A stretch of DNA of 64,000 nt from Alentia gelatinosa (GCA_950022655.1 OX465589.1:26155626-26219625), one strand, 5' to 3'; counted from the stretch's first letter, positions 12,901-27,900 are shown. Numbers and translations: made by a program. Notes: generated by a model from the letters alone, not told the origin.

Positions 12901-15900
12901 GAAAACGTCAAATAACCGAGGAATTACACATTTAATCGAACAATGAAGGTAAATAAAGATAAGGATTGATGTTATGAATGTGTATGGCACGCTATGGTGC
13001 TATAATTCTGCCGAAAGTGTCGAAATTTTCTATGTCCGTTCGCGACTTCGGGTATCGCTGGGTCGGCCGCACCATGTTGGCGGCGTTCCCTCGCCGCAAG
13101 TCCCGGCAGCGCTCACGGGCGGGTGTCATAGTCTTCGAATATATCGGCCAGATGCCCAATTCCAGCTGATAAAAACCTATTCAATCAGTTTTTCGGCAGA
13201 TGGGCAAATTCTGTCTCCTGGAGGTTTATTGGTGTATCGGTTGGTATATCGCCTGAAAATATCTGGTTGGTGGAAGCGCATTTCAACTGGCTCTTCTGCC
13301 AGACCCTCAGCAACCGTGAAGCGACACTCCAACGACCCCCAATATCCTCCAACAGACTTCTTGAAACGTCTGGCAGGAGAGCCGACGCCTGCTGAAACGT
13401 CTGGTGTGTGATTCCACCAACCCGACAGATGATTTAAAATTGAGCAGATATGCCAGCAACCCCAGCAACCGCCATACGGGCGCTGTACAACGTTTTTGTC
13501 TGGTTGGTGGAATACCCCCTTAACGGAGTGGGATTCATGGACAAGCCAGTGAAAGACCCCCTTTATAAAATCTTTACCAGTTTCACACCCGAGTGAAATG
13601 CCAGAGGCTTGAGACCGCTTGGAGCCTCCCTACACCCCTTTCTAATGATTGGAGTTCATAGATATAATGCAAAGTTCAATAAACTTAGTCTCTTAGGATA
13701 CCAGGTGTCATCCTTTGGGTCTCGTTTAATTGGGGAATGCAATCGGTGATTCGGTTGATTGGGTAGTTTAACGTCCAATATGTTCTATCATATTTACTTT
13801 GGGTTTGATCGTGATTTGAATATATGAGATGAATTTAGGTAGAAATCACACCCCTACATACTTACCGAGGTAAGAGTTCTTTGTCCACAGCACATAGACA
13901 AGGTTTGAGAAAGATTGGGCTTCAATATAACAGTAATTCTACCACTGCTGGGTGTGAGTGAGAAGAGTGGCTGTAGTAGGACTCGAACCACAATGGGTGA
14001 AGATTACACCGGAGATTATGGGGAAACAATGGTTAAATGGTCCGATGTATCACTGTTGTATTATTTTCAGAATCTAGAAGGTGCCCTAACGTTGCCGCTT
14101 TCGCACTTCCCTTTTACGCTTCGCTGGTCGGGGCCAGCTAGTGTTAAATAATGTCACAGCTCCTACATTGCTAATTCTCTTTGATTGATCAAACTATTGA
14201 TGGATCCATCGATTCCCTTAGGGAGGTTGATTTTCTGTTCTTCAACAGTTCTAACAAGTCAATACAATTTTTATTTTTCCTTTTTCTTCAATTTTCAGAA
14301 GCTGATTGAACTCGTTTCCCAGCCCAATGAGGCCACAAAAGACAGGGAAGTCCCAAACGAACGAGTCAAACTTTAACACTGCGCAAGGTTGAATTACGTT
14401 TACCTAAGCAATGCAAAAGCCAACTGGCGAACTCACATATTCCCTCGGGCAATAGAGTCAAGTAACCTATATTGTTGCCAAAATGCACCTGCACATTAGA
14501 TATTTACAACCATATGAACATGTAAACTTACTAAAGACATCTGTATTTGCTATTTGATATTAGAACAGGCTACTTTTGTTTCTACAGGTAAATCAGTGCA
14601 GTGTATAGAAAATGAATTCGAAGAAAGGAGTGGAATACATGAAAACCAATATTGATCAATTGATAGTGATGTATATAAGGATTGAGTTTAATGTAAGATT
14701 TTGGAGGAATATGATGAACATCGTGAACGTGCTAGCAGAATACTTTTTTAAAGGTATATTTAATCACATTTGCGAGATAGGAATACGAGTTAATGTTAAG
14801 CAAACAACTGGAATCAGCATGCTGGAATATTGTTGATAGCCAGAAAAGCATAATGATTGTAGAACTGAACACACGTGGGGGAAGTGTATAAACACAACTA
14901 TAACTTGACCAATCTCTGGAGGGGCGTGTGGTACAATTTGAGTTAGGTGGAATAGATTGGTCAATGGAGAGAACCACACAATCCAATGCCTGGGGAATAA
15001 GAGACAAACCTTTGGTTGTAACCAATTGTTTAGTTACTATGGGAATGACCGTGATTCCTGAGTTTCAGAACCACTCTCTAAGCTGTATCTCTCGGGAATT
15101 GTTAGTAACAGAATTATCTGATTTACTTGTTCTCATCAGCCTGGCGTTATCTGACATGGAACTCTCAACATAAGATGCCAAAAGCAAGAGATGATCCAAT
15201 GCCAATTTGACCTATATCATCTATCCTGTATTTAGATCTAAGGCGAACTTCGAATCCATAACCTTGCCATTAAAACATATATTTGCTTTCTTTTCTCTAT
15301 AGGTAAATCCTGTCTTTTTAATCTTACTATCAATGACGGTTCTACATGATGGTTATAGGCACATTGCATATTAGACACAATGGGGGCCGTGGGCTTTCTC
15401 CTTTCTCAGTTGAGTATTTTCTCAAATACACTCACCACCAAATCTAAACTCAGAGTTACCTTCTGGGGTTCCCTGAAGGTGGTCCCTGACCAGTCCAACA
15501 TGATCCACTGTGCGGGCTCGTGTACGATCTCGTGCTGCCACCTGGGGCCCTTTTCTAAAACTAGTATGAGGGAGCTTTCCCTTCTGTACACACTGGCCAC
15601 CAGAGCACACTAAGTTGGAACAGAGCGACCAATATATCCCTTCTCTTGTCATCTATCATATCATATATGTGAATGTGTACAAAACGAGGTCTCATATTTG
15701 AAGTGGTCCTCCCAGTTCTGAGAGCTGTTTCAAAAGTCGAGTGAAGTCGGCACGTCGCATTTCAAAGCGAGAGGCCGCAACAGCGAGCGGCACTTTGAAT
15801 CAAAGCGGCAGCAAAACCGCTACCAATACCCAATAGCGAGCGTGAGTATTCTTGTTTAGCACCCTCACAACTTTTGAAACAGCTCCCAGATCTCAGTTCC

Positions 15901-18900
15901 GTAAGCGTAAATGTGAAACTGTTAAAAGAATCAGGTCACTTGGTTGCAATTCCTTATAAACGCCTTAATTTTCCAACTAACATTTGGAATCCGAGGAGTG
16001 TCTTTTTGTGAGCGCTTAGACAAGTACAGTACAATGAAGATAGTTGACAGAATGTAACCTATCACTGCCCTCAAACTGGACAGCTGGGTCGAAATTCCCA
16101 CTTAGTCTATGTACTACTTCCGGTAAAGGATGTCACCAGCCATGAAAACATCACCAATGTTGTGCACAGTGGATTTAACACTGGTATTGTGAAAAGTGCT
16201 ACGAATTATGATAAAGCACTGTTCACTTCACCTCCAAGTGACTGGCACAAAAGGAACATGCTTACTGCAACTATTTAGAATGATATAATATGATAGAGTG
16301 GAAACTGAGTGATTCCTCCACTCGATATAATCATGACACAAATAGCAATGAGCAATTCCCACGGCTCAAACCAGTAATGTAAAGGAGAAAATGTTGAGAA
16401 AGGTCCTGAGGAATACAGCGCTACCAACCTACCAGCGCTGTCCAGGATGCTCATTCTCAGGACTATTTTCCATCAATTTCTGACGTAGGATTTAAAAATG
16501 CAATCAAGGTCAGTGGCGCCCTCTCATAAAGGCCAGGGAGTTTAGTGCTCCCAGAGTTGCATCGGTATAATTCTACCTGGATTGTCCACAGTAGAACTGT
16601 ATAAAAAGTCTGTGAAAATTACCATTCTTATAAAAAGCCCAAATGTGCGGACCCTATCTCAACACATGAGGCAATTCAAAACAAATCAAGGACAAAGGGT
16701 AAAGATTTGGTTACCATTGGAACTCAGGGGTCAGAATAGTATTTACAGATTAGAAAATGTTTCTGTGATGTTAAAATGACCTATGTGCTGCAGATGGGAA
16801 TGATGTATAACTTGATATCATTGTGCTATGGATGAAAACCTGCTATACAGAACCCGTGGGCCAGCGCTGGTCATATAGGGAACAGAGCCATTGTTAGTTC
16901 ATGAAGCAGCCACCAGGTGGCCAGCAGTATGGTGGGCCCCTTGGGGGGGCAGAGCCGATATTCTGGCTCTTTGTTCTTAAGAAATTCAACTGCCTTTCAA
17001 TGTTTTACCATAGTTCCCTTGACTCTCTACATCTATCCCAGAGCAGGATGACATAACGATTAAACCCAAGACATGATGTTTTTTACATGGAACACTTTAT
17101 ATACATATGAGAGCAAGGCTGGTGTTGTAACACTTCCCAATTATCACTCACTTCTTTTGCACCTCAATTAGTGAAGAATACCTACTTTTTACACCTCCAT
17201 TAGTGATAGGCTATATGCCGTATATCAGTCTTACCTTGGTATCGTCCATCGGTATCGTCCAGGTGGCTGATCCCATCCAGGCCCTGATCTTGTCTGATAG
17301 CTCCGAGAGATTCTCGTTTTCATCAACTTCGCATGCCTCAGCAAGAGCCGTCAATGCCTCATCCTGAAGACGCGACAAAAGAAAAAAAGATAACAGAAGA
17401 GGGGAAACACAAACCTACAGAAGGTTTATTACAAACTGTAGACAGAAAGTGACTTATAACTGTCAGAGGTTACATAAGAGTGAGACCAAATATATGAGGT
17501 GAGGATGAGAGGAAACTTGAGAAACAAAGACGAAAGTCGTTTATGGAATTTTGATCCATTGTAAAGTTATGCTTTTCTCAATACAATTAAGAATTCTATC
17601 TAGTTTAGGATTATTTGCTTGACGCTTTTTAAAGTACAGTAAAACCCCGCTTCTGAGACACCTCGCTTAAGGGGACCTCCCGTATAAGGGGACAGACACC
17701 TCGCTTAAGGGTACACCTCGCTTAAGGGTACACCTCGCTTAAGGGTGCACCTCGCTTAAGGGTTCACTTTGCTCGGAACGGAGGGTGTCCCCTTAAGCGG
17801 GGTTTTACTGTAATTCAAATTCATTTTCATATATCTCATTATGCCAGGTACAACTGGTATAAAAAATAAGCAACGCATCAAACTGTTTTGTGAAGTATCT
17901 CAGGTTATAAAGTGCAGATTTAAAAGGGTTACAATGTATCAGACGGTCTCACCTCGTCCTGCCGAGAGGACTGCTCGGGAAGGACGCCCATGTCCTTGAA
18001 GATGTGCAGCAACTTGTCCTTGTCGTCAACCCCGGCCAGCTTCTTCAAGGCAATGGCCGCCTCTTTCCGCACCTCCTCCTGAACGAGAAATGAGTGAAAT
18101 ACAGTCATAATGGTGACATATCCTGTTGACCTTATAACAGCTGCTGTACACCCGCGTACCGCAGCGTTACCACCACCCCGTGACGTGTCCGTGGTGCTGT
18201 ACCACGCCTCTCACCAGCACCGACTTTCTATAGATTCTTTTGTTTGCATATCTTTTTCGTTCCAATGGACACCCGGTAGGAAAACAGTTTTTTTCGCGGT
18301 GGGAAAGGAACTCTCCCAGCTAAGCCTCGTGATACAACAAGACTTTTTATAGATTTGTTTCAATAATTTATTGATATGATTTTATCTATGAGGTTTGCCA
18401 GAACACTAAAAAAGCTTTGATGCCTTTGAAAATTTTGAGTCTTTGGATTTCTGACCATGAATCACACTTACATTGAGAAAACTAGCTTTTTAACTTATGT
18501 ATCGAATGGATATGTTATCATGATAATTGTTTAGGATATCTTGGATGCACTGCACAATATTAGTGGACAACAAAGCTAGAATGAAATTCAAATTCATTCG
18601 AGTCAAAATCAAACATGTTTACATGAACATTATTATCATGGTAGTTTGTGCGACATCACTCTAAACGTGCCAGTCGTTAACAGTAACTGCTGAAATACAA
18701 GGGTTAACAATCAACAAAAACACACATACAAAGTAAATGGGTGTGAAAAGTAGAAAACCAACGCTGATTATATCCACCACAATTAAAAAACATGAATGTT
18801 AAGGTGAACCTTCGGGGGGAGTTCCCCAGGTGAGTAAGCTGGAGGGGGCGGGTCGTTATTAGTCGCCGTTCTCTTTCTCCATGGGAAATTGTTGAATGGT

Positions 18901-21900
18901 ATTTGTATCTGTGGCTCCTCATCCTGCCACTGCTGCTCCTCATCGTCCATGCTGACGTCTATCATGATGCCGGGCGCCGCCATCTTTATTGGCACGGGCA
19001 CCTCGAGTGTGACAGACTTACAGGATCTGCTGCTGGCCTGAGAACAGGCCGACTTAAGGCTCGCCCGCGACTTGGCCGAGTCCACAGAGATTTTGGGAAC
19101 ACGCGGGTTATTTGATGATCGCAGTGAGAGAGGTTTTCTTGGTGAATGATCTTCAGGCTGTGTATGTCAGAATGGCCCATCAAAGAAATATCAGATGGGG
19201 ATTGTATGAGGTTCTCTAAAGGCGAAACGGATTGATAGAACTGGTCAAAATCAAAGATTTTTTTTTTTTTTTTTTACTATAGGAGCTTTTATTCATGTCC
19301 AACAATATACACCAGTTGGTAACATACATGTACATTGTTGAACATGATCGTTTCTCATTTTACCTATTCATCGGATATTTAACTATAATAGAAATTGAAA
19401 AGAAAATATAAATCAGTTTGTGTCTGCTTGATGATAAGGTACGACAAATCGAGATATTTACATATATATTTTTTTTAGTAAATATTTAGAATGTTAAAAG
19501 CTTTTGAAGACAGTTGCAGAAGTATGCTTATATGCGCCAAAATGATATGATCCGTTTTTTTATTACTCAGTTTTGGTATTTTCAAATATGTTACAATTTG
19601 TATTTTCAGATGCTGAACTGTAAGTCATTTAACTGGGTTCACACAGGTGTTAGTGGCACGTCCTCCGTTTACCTGTGGACTGGGCTCCTCCATGCCTATA
19701 TTTATCACAGGCAGGTGAAGAGCTTCTCTGTGGCTATGTAAAGCTGGCTTTATTACATTCCGTGGTTCCTTTGGCGTTTCCTTTGGAGGCTGAGTATGAT
19801 CCTGAGAAATAATTAAATATTCACCCTTCTTATTATTATATACCTGTGTCCGAATGTCTATCAAATACTGCCCGCTGCTAGGGGTGCAGTAATAATAATG
19901 TTCGTTCCCGCTGTGACTGCAACTTTCTAACTAATTAAAATAGAGTTTTTAATTATTTTAAGGTATATAATAAGCAAACGTCCTCACTGTGAACGAAAAG
20001 TTTATCGTTCTCGGTCAGTCGCCGATTTCATAAGGCCTTCCGCCTATGGCGTCAGGCCGTATGAAATCGGCGACTGACCTCGAACGATAAACGTTTCGCC
20101 CACAGTAAGGACGTTTCCTAATATTACTCTATTGCGACTCAAATTCATTTAGAGTATACCCTGGCTATTCAGCACCATAAATGCGCCGAGTTTAATCATG
20201 GCTTCACCTGTTTATCCCACGCACCACAAATTGCAGACCGACTAAATCTTCAACCATATTGCTCTCCTCTGGGTTTATCTTGTGGGGAGAAATAATTCTG
20301 GTATTAAGTAGAACTATCCTGAAAATAAATCTGTCTTTCTTAGAGAACCAGAGAAAAAAAGGAAAAAGGAAACAGCTCAAAATTAAGGAACAGTTATATT
20401 CTTTAAGAGAGCTTCATCACAGGTGACCACTAGCTGTTCTTTTCCATTGCCAGAGGGAGGACAGGAAACCCCTAAGAAAATGTGCTCAGTCATAATAAAC
20501 TAAGTGAAATGATGTGACTATAGAAACCATAGCCTTATTAGCAAACAACCTGAAAGACTTAAGGTGTCCCGGTATCGCTGACTTAATTGTTTTTAACGGG
20601 AGTTCAACTACCGAAAACACATGGATACGAATTGCAAAGAATGACGTTCACACTTATCAATACTCACATTTTCCTGAAAACAGAAATGAAATAAAGCAAG
20701 ATTTTCAGAACATGATTATGCACGTTGTAGGTTTTCAAAATGCATTGCTACCCTTTGTTTATGTCTAAGTTTTATTCCAAGTTAACCATCTTCTTTACAC
20801 TGTGCTATAAAATGTCTCCTGACTCTTACAATATACGTATATGACTCTTATAATATACGTACAATGTATATATACCCTATTTACAATGATTTATGTTATC
20901 ATGTTTCTGTATATATATATGAACATTATTCAATAAATCAAACTAAAATTGTCTAAAGAACAGAAACAAACTCCAATGCTTTTTAAACATTTAACTGTAT
21001 CAATATATCAGTCAATTTCCTGAGATAATGAGACTTTTCACAACAAGCATTGGTTAAGTCCCACAGGTGACCAAAATAAGTCTTGTTTAGATTAAGTTCA
21101 TCAAACCTAGTTATTTTCCACACTCTACCACGAATTGACATTTTGTCCTTGGTATGAGCATGTCATCAATGAACTGAATTTTAACTTTGGAAAAAGGCGT
21201 GTCTTAATAAGACCGCAGGACAAGGATGGTAGAAAACAGAATAGAGCACGTACTGAATACATTAAGCATACTTACATCTTCATCGAGCAGGAGTGGGATG
21301 ATCTCAAGGACTGTTTTAAAGTCATTGATGCCAAGTTCAGTGAGAGTTCGTACGGCATTTTTCTTGTAGGTGGGATTGCTGTGTTGTAATTGTCCCTTGA
21401 GCTTGTCGACGATGATGTTTAGCTCATCTGGTGTGTAACTCAAATCCTTATCCCTGAAATACGTTCAGATACCATCAATGTAGTCGGATTTTTGTTTTAA
21501 AATTTTACTTTATTTTTAATGAAAGGATCCACAACATTCCATCGAGATTCGCCTGAGGTTCATGTTTCTATCAATAACTCCTCTACATAGCCTGGGTCCA
21601 GCCAGCCAGCTAGGCATGACTGTCCACCAGTTTCAATTAAAAACTTTTTTTAACCCTTTAAGGGCGAATGATGCCTTGAGGCATCAGCCGGCCCAGGGCG
21701 AATGATGCCTTGAGGCATCAGCCGGCCCAGGGCGAATGATGCCTTGAGGCATCATCCGGCCCAGGGCGAAAGATGCCTTGAGGCATCATTTCAAGTCATG
21801 GAGCAATATCGATCAAATTTTCACAATGTATTTCTAGCACCAAAATTAGTTTTTCTATTCAGAAAAAAAAAAAAATCTAGGATTACGTATCGCATCACGT

Positions 21901-24900
21901 GATGAGACACTCAAGTTATGGATTTTGCAGACCATTCTCTTTAGGAGAGCCTCACCTGTGTATGTCTACAATGTAGTTGCAGATCTTGGTGTGCACAGAA
22001 TCGTCGACGTTGTTCATGAAGGCAGCAAAACTGTTGACAACATTGCCCACCGTCTTTGGAGTGTTGCGAGGGAACCATTGTTCTTTTGTGATTGCTGTCA
22101 GCAGCGGGTGGCACTCGTCCTCCTCCTCCTGTTGTCAAAGACATAGAACACGATGGAGTCTCACGGACGATGGTTAGTGCAAGTATCACCACGGTTAGCA
22201 AGGCGTAATGTTTATACATCTCCATCATGGTCAGGTAATATTGGTTTCTATGAGAAGAAAGTAATTATCAAAAAAAAAAGAAAAAAAAAAAAGAAGTAAT
22301 TATCAAAATTGTCAGTAATTGTTAGAAAACAAATGACTGAATGGGAATAGTTTTCATCTTTGTTGATGCTCCTGGGACCCGTTTCACTAGTTTCGGGCTT
22401 ATAGCGAACAGAAGATCAAAATAGCGGCACCAACAGCGGAAACATTAGAGGAGAAAGTAAAGTCGCTGTTGAGATCGCCAGTCCGTTCCCTATGCCGGAA
22501 TAGCGAACGGAATATTTAATAAATCAATATTTAATGAATAATTTGGTAATTCCAAAGTACTCCTTGTGTCTTTCCCCGAATTTCAGTTTTTATTTGAAGT
22601 CTCTACGTGGTGTCTAAACTATTGAAACAGTTCTATTCAACATGTATCACATAAAAGAGATATTGATAACAAAACAAATGAATACAGGATTTAGAGAGAA
22701 AAAGAAAAATGTCACCCTACCTCGGATATTGCGATGGATGCGGACTTCCTGGAGGCTCTGCTGGGTCGATTCCTGCTCGGCGCTTTTGGAGACTTGGGAA
22801 CGCTCTTTGGGGTGCGAGCCTTCTTCTGCTCTACTCTGGGTGACGGTGTTGCCTGAGAGATGGTGGATTTTTCTGGAACAGGAAACGTGGTAACAATAAT
22901 CCAAATATGGAGCCATGCCATGATGGGTTTATGAAGAAAAGTATGAATATTTCTTTATTCAAGGTATTTGTTTGCTGCAAAAGTGGTCACTTGACCTTAG
23001 GTGACAAAACTATCAAGAGCTGTATGCATCACAATTAATTTTAAGTAAGAAACCTAGGATATATGAAAAAGAGGAACTGGAACAATCTAAAACCATTATA
23101 TCAATTTGATTTAAATGTTGCCTTTTTTTTCAAACAAGACTTTCCGAGAAAAATTCGATAATAAAATAGCTTTTGTTATATTTCACGGAGGTCAAACAGA
23201 ATTGTATTTAATCAAAAGTAGCACTGAATCCAAGAACAAATATTACACATACTGTAAACCTCATGTAAATGAAACCCCAATACAAAAAATGTAAAATATT
23301 TACATTACTTTCAAAGCAATATTCTTTCAAACACTCTATTTTCAAAATCATTATCGGTATAAATTCAAAACCAAAAGTAGTATTTCACAAATGTAACAAA
23401 TTAGAAAACACGGTGCTCAAAATAGAATAGGAAAACTTCCAGGTGTGAACATGATGGTGGAGAGAAACCAATGACTCGCAGACAGAATGCAGTCGGGACA
23501 GAGTAGGGCGTCGTTACCTATCACCTCGTCCTCATCCCCCGAGGACGGGGTCGGGGAGGGCGCTCCGAAACACATGATGGCGGGCATCACTAGCGGTCTG
23601 CGTGCTGTGTTAAGACGGAATAAGTATTTCTCCCTCAACTCAATCATATATTCCTATTATTATATACCTGTGTGCGAATGTCTATGAAATACTGCCCGCT
23701 GCTAGGGGTGCAGTAATAGTAATGTTCGTGCCCGCTGTGAGTGTGACTTGATAAGTCATCAAGATGTTATTTTTTCATCTATTTAAGGTATATGATAATA
23801 AGCAAACGTCCTCACTATGGGCGAAACGTTTCTCGTTCTCGGTCAGTCTTTGATTTCATACTGCCTTCCGCCTATGGCGTCAGGCAGTATGAAATCAAAG
23901 ACTGACCTCGAACAGGAACCGTTTCGTCCACAGTAAGGACGTTTCCTAATATTATTCTCCCCTAATATTACTCTCCCCTATGTTTTCACCTACACCTATT
24001 CTTAACAGGATTCCCTTGCAATTGAATCTATCAGCAACTGGGTTTCTATAAAACCTGTACTAGATACTGTACTCGAGCATGGCCACGTCTTAGTTATCGT
24101 GAGGATTCTTTTTGTTCGCATAATGAGGTCATTAACATGGTAGCATCGGCTTTATCCAGAGGTATCCACGTCAAAATACTTGAATTATTCTGCGCAAGAT
24201 ACAAGTGGAATTAAGTTCTCAGGACAATTTACTCATATTTATACAAAGGTGGAACACTGCATGTAAGCAGGACTCTCTATTCTTCCTGGGTACAGCAATA
24301 GCTGCCACATATAAGGGACTAGCTCACCACTGTCGGAAAAATAACATAAGTATTTCTTTTCCTTTTTTCATTGCCAATCTATTTCCAACTAAGACGAGGT
24401 CCTATGGGGTCGATTACTCTTGCTCGTCAATAATACGAGATTGGAGTGCAGTATAGGTATCATAACCGTGAAGAATAAAAGGTCACATGCACATCTTATA
24501 TTAAAAAAACAAAAAAAAATAATTTTAGAATCTTGGTTGAAGACTTACCACAACTATTTTGTTGGGTATATTAAGTTATTAAAAGGATATGTATAATCTT
24601 AGGCGAAGGAGGAGAAGACTAGTTTCATAGGAAAGAATAATCCAATGTTATGAAGCATCTTTGTTATTCAGGATCAGGGGTACAGTTCACTTTTTTTGTG
24701 TCAGTTTGCTTCGTTAAGAGGCGCAGTAGGAGATTGAGGTTTCAATGTGTAATTCTGTAGTTTGGGAGATCATGCACAGCACCCATAGACATGTGAATCC
24801 AGCTGAGAATCAACATCCATATCCTAGACAAAGTGTATCCATCATTGTTGAGCATGTAGCATTTACTTGTATTTGCACCTGTATATGACCAGTTAACATA

Positions 24901-27900
24901 GACTTCTGTTAAAAACCTTAAAATCTGCTAAAACCCGGTCATCAGAATGTATTTAAACTACAATCTGAAACCATACCGTTATCTAAGTTTCAAATTTATT
25001 TCTATTCTGATACTAAAATAAATCATGTTTTATTGCAAAAATATCCGTTTGGGGGATTGTGCCTGATATAAAGTAAATGCCTACATAGCTCATATAACTC
25101 TTAGCTTCAGCTTGAGATTCAAAGACCCATTGATTTACCTTCCTCGGATGACATATCAGGTAGAGTTTCGTCGCTGGATATCATTGTCTCATCTATATCT
25201 AAATTATCTACGATACAACCAAGTAAGAAATGTGTATAAATGTGTAGTTTGATGTAAGACTGTACTGTTATCGATATTGATGGCGCTGAGACTTCTGTGA
25301 AATGCCCATAAACTGATCGACAGCGATATATGAATATGTATATATATCAGGAAAAACTGATTAGATATCTATTTTTGATGAATAGAAAACAGTTTAATGC
25401 AAAAACATGAGCAGTATCTGACCTGATTTTTAGCAACTAATGCCAACTCTGTAGTTAACCGTATCAAATATCTTTTCCCCTTGTTCGAGTTTTTTGTTAC
25501 TACATATTTCACCAGTCGGTTAACTATAATGCAGTTACATGTGATATCTTGTATGTGGGTTGAGCTAACAGGGTCATTGTTTTTCTTCATCTCTTTTTAC
25601 ACATATTTTATTCAGTTTATCTCGATATGTAGATTCCTCTATATCCTTCTATATTTACAGGTCTAAGGCCCGTCTTACACCTTGACGGAACCATTCCACT
25701 ACAGCTGACGGTGTGTGCAACCCTTAAATACCAATGCGTCTAATGTCTGCATACGGCATCCCCCAATTGTTGGATTGTTTGTTTGTTCATGGTTTAACGT
25801 CCCAGGGGGCCCTGAGGGTATATGGGAACCATCAACTATTTTCACTTTTGTAGACTTATTTCAACCAACTCTTTTCAATGTTTTCAAATAATTTATAAGA
25901 TTCGTCTCTTTCAAAAACCTGACGATATCTTTCTTTGAATAGTTTCAAGGACTTTCTTCTATTTTCCTGTACCATTTGACAGTTCAGAAGGATATGCTGA
26001 ACAGTTATGGGTAAATTGCATGCTTAGCATAATGGGTTGATTTTCCCCTTTCAGGAGGTATTAGTTTGTACGTCTGGTGTGACCTATGTTCAGACGGGTC
26101 AACTTCACGTGTTCACTACAACTTAATCCCCCATAGATTCTCTTCCCATTCACAGTTAAATGAATGGTATGCAGATTGTTTCTTATTTGCTTGTTACAGT
26201 CAGATTGCCATTTTCCAATTGCGGGGAAGATTGCACTGACTATGGGTGAAAACTATGCATTAGTGTATTCCCCGTATTTACCTTACACATCAATAAAGCT
26301 ATTCATCAATTATTCTACTAGATTGATTTTATTCATCTATCTTCAAAATATCTTCTCATAATTTATTTGGTGAGAGAAATATCATTTCTTTAAATTTCAA
26401 CAGGGAACACTGCCTGATTTGAACATATCATAGAATTTTTCGGTGTTTATTGATAAAATGCTGAACGTGAACTGTCCTCACCTTTAGCGGCCTCCTTCTC
26501 ATCAACCTCCTCTGGGAAGGTCACGTGCCTGTCAAGGTCTACCTCCTCATCCTCCTCATTGTCGAAAATAAAAGCTGTAGTGGACTGAAGATGAACCAAA
26601 TAGCATTATTATAGGGCATGAAGTATTCTCTGGTAGGAATATCTCAGGGCATTTCTAATAATAATGTCTATTATGTAAGTACACCTATGTATTTGCTTTA
26701 TCATAAATACCGTCCTTGTTGATTTTTGTATGGAAGAACGTCTACGGACGAATGCAATTGTCGTAATTAAGGTGAACAAAAAAAAGTAATAGCGTACATC
26801 GATGATGGTAAAAAATTGATTTACATTCTTTTCCCCTGACCATCTGTTAGGAATAGGACTAGTATAAACAATGACTTGTATGTAGTCTGAAAGGAGAAGT
26901 GTTATTAGAACCATGGTACAATATAGACAGATAAGCCGTGAGTTAAGAAAGATGAGAGAAACTGTCCTTGTGCATATCAAAACATCATTTGATTGGTTCA
27001 GGTACTTCAATATCATAATTAGAATTAGGATACAAAATCATAATAGCTGATACCAATTATCTATTTATACATTCGCTTTATATAATGCTTTATATATCGG
27101 CTTAATGTCAACTTTGAGCATTCACTATACAGTATCGTGAATTTGTAACAACTAATATAAGAATAAGTTTACTTTCAACAAAAACTACTGTCAACTAATC
27201 ATTATGATATGAAATATTCAGAAATTATTTATCTTGGTTGTGCTTGATGATAAGGTGCATTGAGGTACCCGGTGGCTCCATTTGTATGTCACGTGTACTA
27301 ACATTAGTAATTTGATATAAATAGGGTTTCCTAATTCAGCTGAGATGGATTCATTCATGATGAGATTTAATTCATGAATTCACCGGTACATACGCAACAT
27401 TGGCCAGTTTAATTTTACCGGCAATGTGACAGCCGCAGATGAGAAAAAAAGGGATACATAAACAATCAATGGAGTGGGGGGTGGGGGATTGTTATAATCC
27501 AATGAGAAAACACTAAAGAAAATATCCACTTCCATTGAGAGGTGTTGAACTACTATCACGCTCGTTATGGAATGCATATATTATACCATCGGTCATCACT
27601 TTGAACTCGACTTCAATATTCAGCAAATTGAGTCTGCCTTGGGGGTCGGAGGGAATTACTAAGGCACAGTTAATACGCCTCCAAAATGGATGGGGTTAAG
27701 CCAGGTATCCTAATACCATCCAATAGATATATCTCTACCTACATTCTTAAAATGTTTGAGTGTGTGTGTAATGATAAAATATGTGTGTGTGTGTTATATA
27801 TGTTGTGGCCTATACACATTCTACTAATATCACGAAAATTACACCTACTTCAAAAAAAGTAGTCAAAAGAAGTAGAGTTACTAGCTGTTCTGGCATTACT

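Larger units (their letters stand above)
9631..15459. other. Long intron between exons 20 and 19
   Basis: This 5.8-kb intron holds the GC-rich block at 10555, a C/A-rich low-complexity tract near 11820-11865 and the transposon candidate at 12654-13519. A minus frame at 11232-11645 (137 codons) and a plus segment at 14299-14376 with a good acceptor were examined and not accepted as exons. Confidence 0.45.

Noticed and set aside
14299..14376. Plus-strand segment after a strong acceptor, encoding KLIELVSQPNEATKDREVPN
   Set aside because: It looks exon-like but is alone; no partner plus-strand exon was found and it lies inside a minus-strand intron.
19981..20110. Family A hairpin as a microRNA precursor or a Helitron end
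   Set aside because: The arms are too long and repetitive for a typical miRNA, and no CTRR terminus or TC start was seen for a Helitron.
21662..21790. CRISPR-like array
   Set aside because: Units are contiguous tandem repeats without unique spacers, and the context is a eukaryotic intron.
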